Assembly: GCA_020633295.1 (NCBI GenBank)
Contig: JACKDW010000002.1
Location: forward strand, 124,001-188,000
DNA from: Myxococcales bacterium
GTDB lineage: Bacteria; Myxococcota_A; Polyangia; Nannocystales; Nannocystaceae
Length of the DNA: 64,000 nucleotides
Direction: 5' to 3'
The position numbers and the translations under genes were made by a program. Below the pieces are notes generated by a model. That model was given only the letters and a program-made list of their open reading frames with translations. It made no database searches and was not told the origin of the DNA. This document shows positions 63,663 through 64,000 of the stretch, piece after piece. The first letter of the stretch is position 1. Each line of letters begins with the position of its first letter.

Positions 63663-64000
63663 TGATCGAGCTGCTCCTGCGCCTCTCGCTCGCCAAGCGC
63701 GGGCTCGTGCTCGGCCTCGCCGCGCTGCTGTCGATCCTCGGCTTCTCGCGCGCGCTCGAGATGCCCGTCGACGTGTTCCCCGACCTGACCGCGCCGCGCG
63801 TCACGATCGTCACCGAGTCCACCGGCATGGCGCCCGAGGAGGTCGAGCGTCTCGTCACGTTCCCGATCGAGACGGCGGTCAACGGCGTCGTCGGGGTCCG
63901 CCGCGTCCGCTCCGCGTCGGCGCCGGGGATCTCGCTCGTGTGGGTCGAATTCGACTGGGACACGGGCGACACGCTCGCGCGCCAGCGCGTGACCGAGCGC
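63662..64000 (+). CDS. Heavy-metal RND efflux pump (CusA/CzcA-like), N-terminal part
   Basis: Only the first 113 residues lie in the window. The sequence has the typical opening of heavy-metal RND pumps: LLLRLSLAKRGLVLGLAALL as TM1, EMPVDVFPDLTAPRVTI in place of the LPVDAFPDVT block, and EEVERLVTFPIET, then VVGVRRVRSAS. The gene starts inside the adaptor stop codon. Together with the two preceding genes it would form a tripartite CBA metal exporter. Substrate class (Cus for monovalent Cu/Ag, Czc for divalent Co/Zn/Cd) cannot be fixed from this portion. Confidence 0.9.
   Translation, partial: MIELLLRLSLAKRGLVLGLAALLSILGFSRALEMPVDVFPDLTAPRVTIVTESTGMAPEEVERLVTFPIETAVNGVVGVRRVRSASAPGISLVWVEFDWDTGDTLARQRVTER

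Overview
The window is very GC-rich (above 70% by eye) and looks like myxobacterial DNA, most likely a Nannocystineae-type genome (Nannocystis, Enhygromyxa or Haliangium relatives). The grounds are large Ser/Thr kinases with TPR or WD40 tails, a modular type I PKS, secreted lipoproteins with Asp/Thr/Gly-rich or Cys-rich parts, ADYC-like lipoproteins, and SpoIIE/STAS/HATPase signalling. This assignment is inference; there is no rRNA or other marker gene in the window.

Layout. 1-1140: tail of a GAF-SpoIIE phosphatase. 1338-17148: two PKS genes. The first (1338-9598) has several frame breaks and two acyltransferase-like regions without the catalytic serine. The second (9595-17148) is an intact KS-AT-DH-ER-KR-ACP-hydrolase. 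17179-20040: AAA ATPase, TetR regulator and isochorismatase-like hydrolase; the last two share an operator-like sequence. 20543-25324: a six-gene operon joining a bacterial GRAS-domain protein to a SpoIIE phosphatase, an anti-sigma-type ATPase, a STAS protein and a class III nucleotide cyclase. 26779-44678: lipases, an acyltransferase-HTH fusion, KAS III, a kinase-TPR protein, two duplicated ADYC-like lipoproteins and a lipoprotein cluster. 44711-48387: cytochrome P450 followed by a fused FAD oxidoreductase/acetoacetate-decarboxylase-like protein. 50757-57714: Cys-rich lipoproteins, an FHA protein and a tandem-kinase TPR protein. 59360-64000: BlaI/M56 regulatory pair with a His-rich loop, followed by a heavy-metal-type RND efflux operon that runs off the end.

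The most unusual structure is a kinase-WD40 coding sequence lying in three same-strand pieces (25588-26490, 48772-50400, 58052-58945). Piece 1 stops and piece 2 starts at the same 17-nt string inside the kinase catalytic loop, in the same codon phase. Piece 2 stops and piece 3 starts at the same 10-nt string inside a WD40 repeat. Joining the pieces across these strings would give one continuous frame. The intervening segments are about 22.3 kb and 7.7 kb. This could be a gene interrupted by DNA elements, or related paralogues truncated independently.

Apparent single-base frame breaks also occur at about 56.5-56.6, 61.3 and 62.27 kb, so residual assembly indels are a real possibility and should be ruled out before any of these genes is called a pseudogene.
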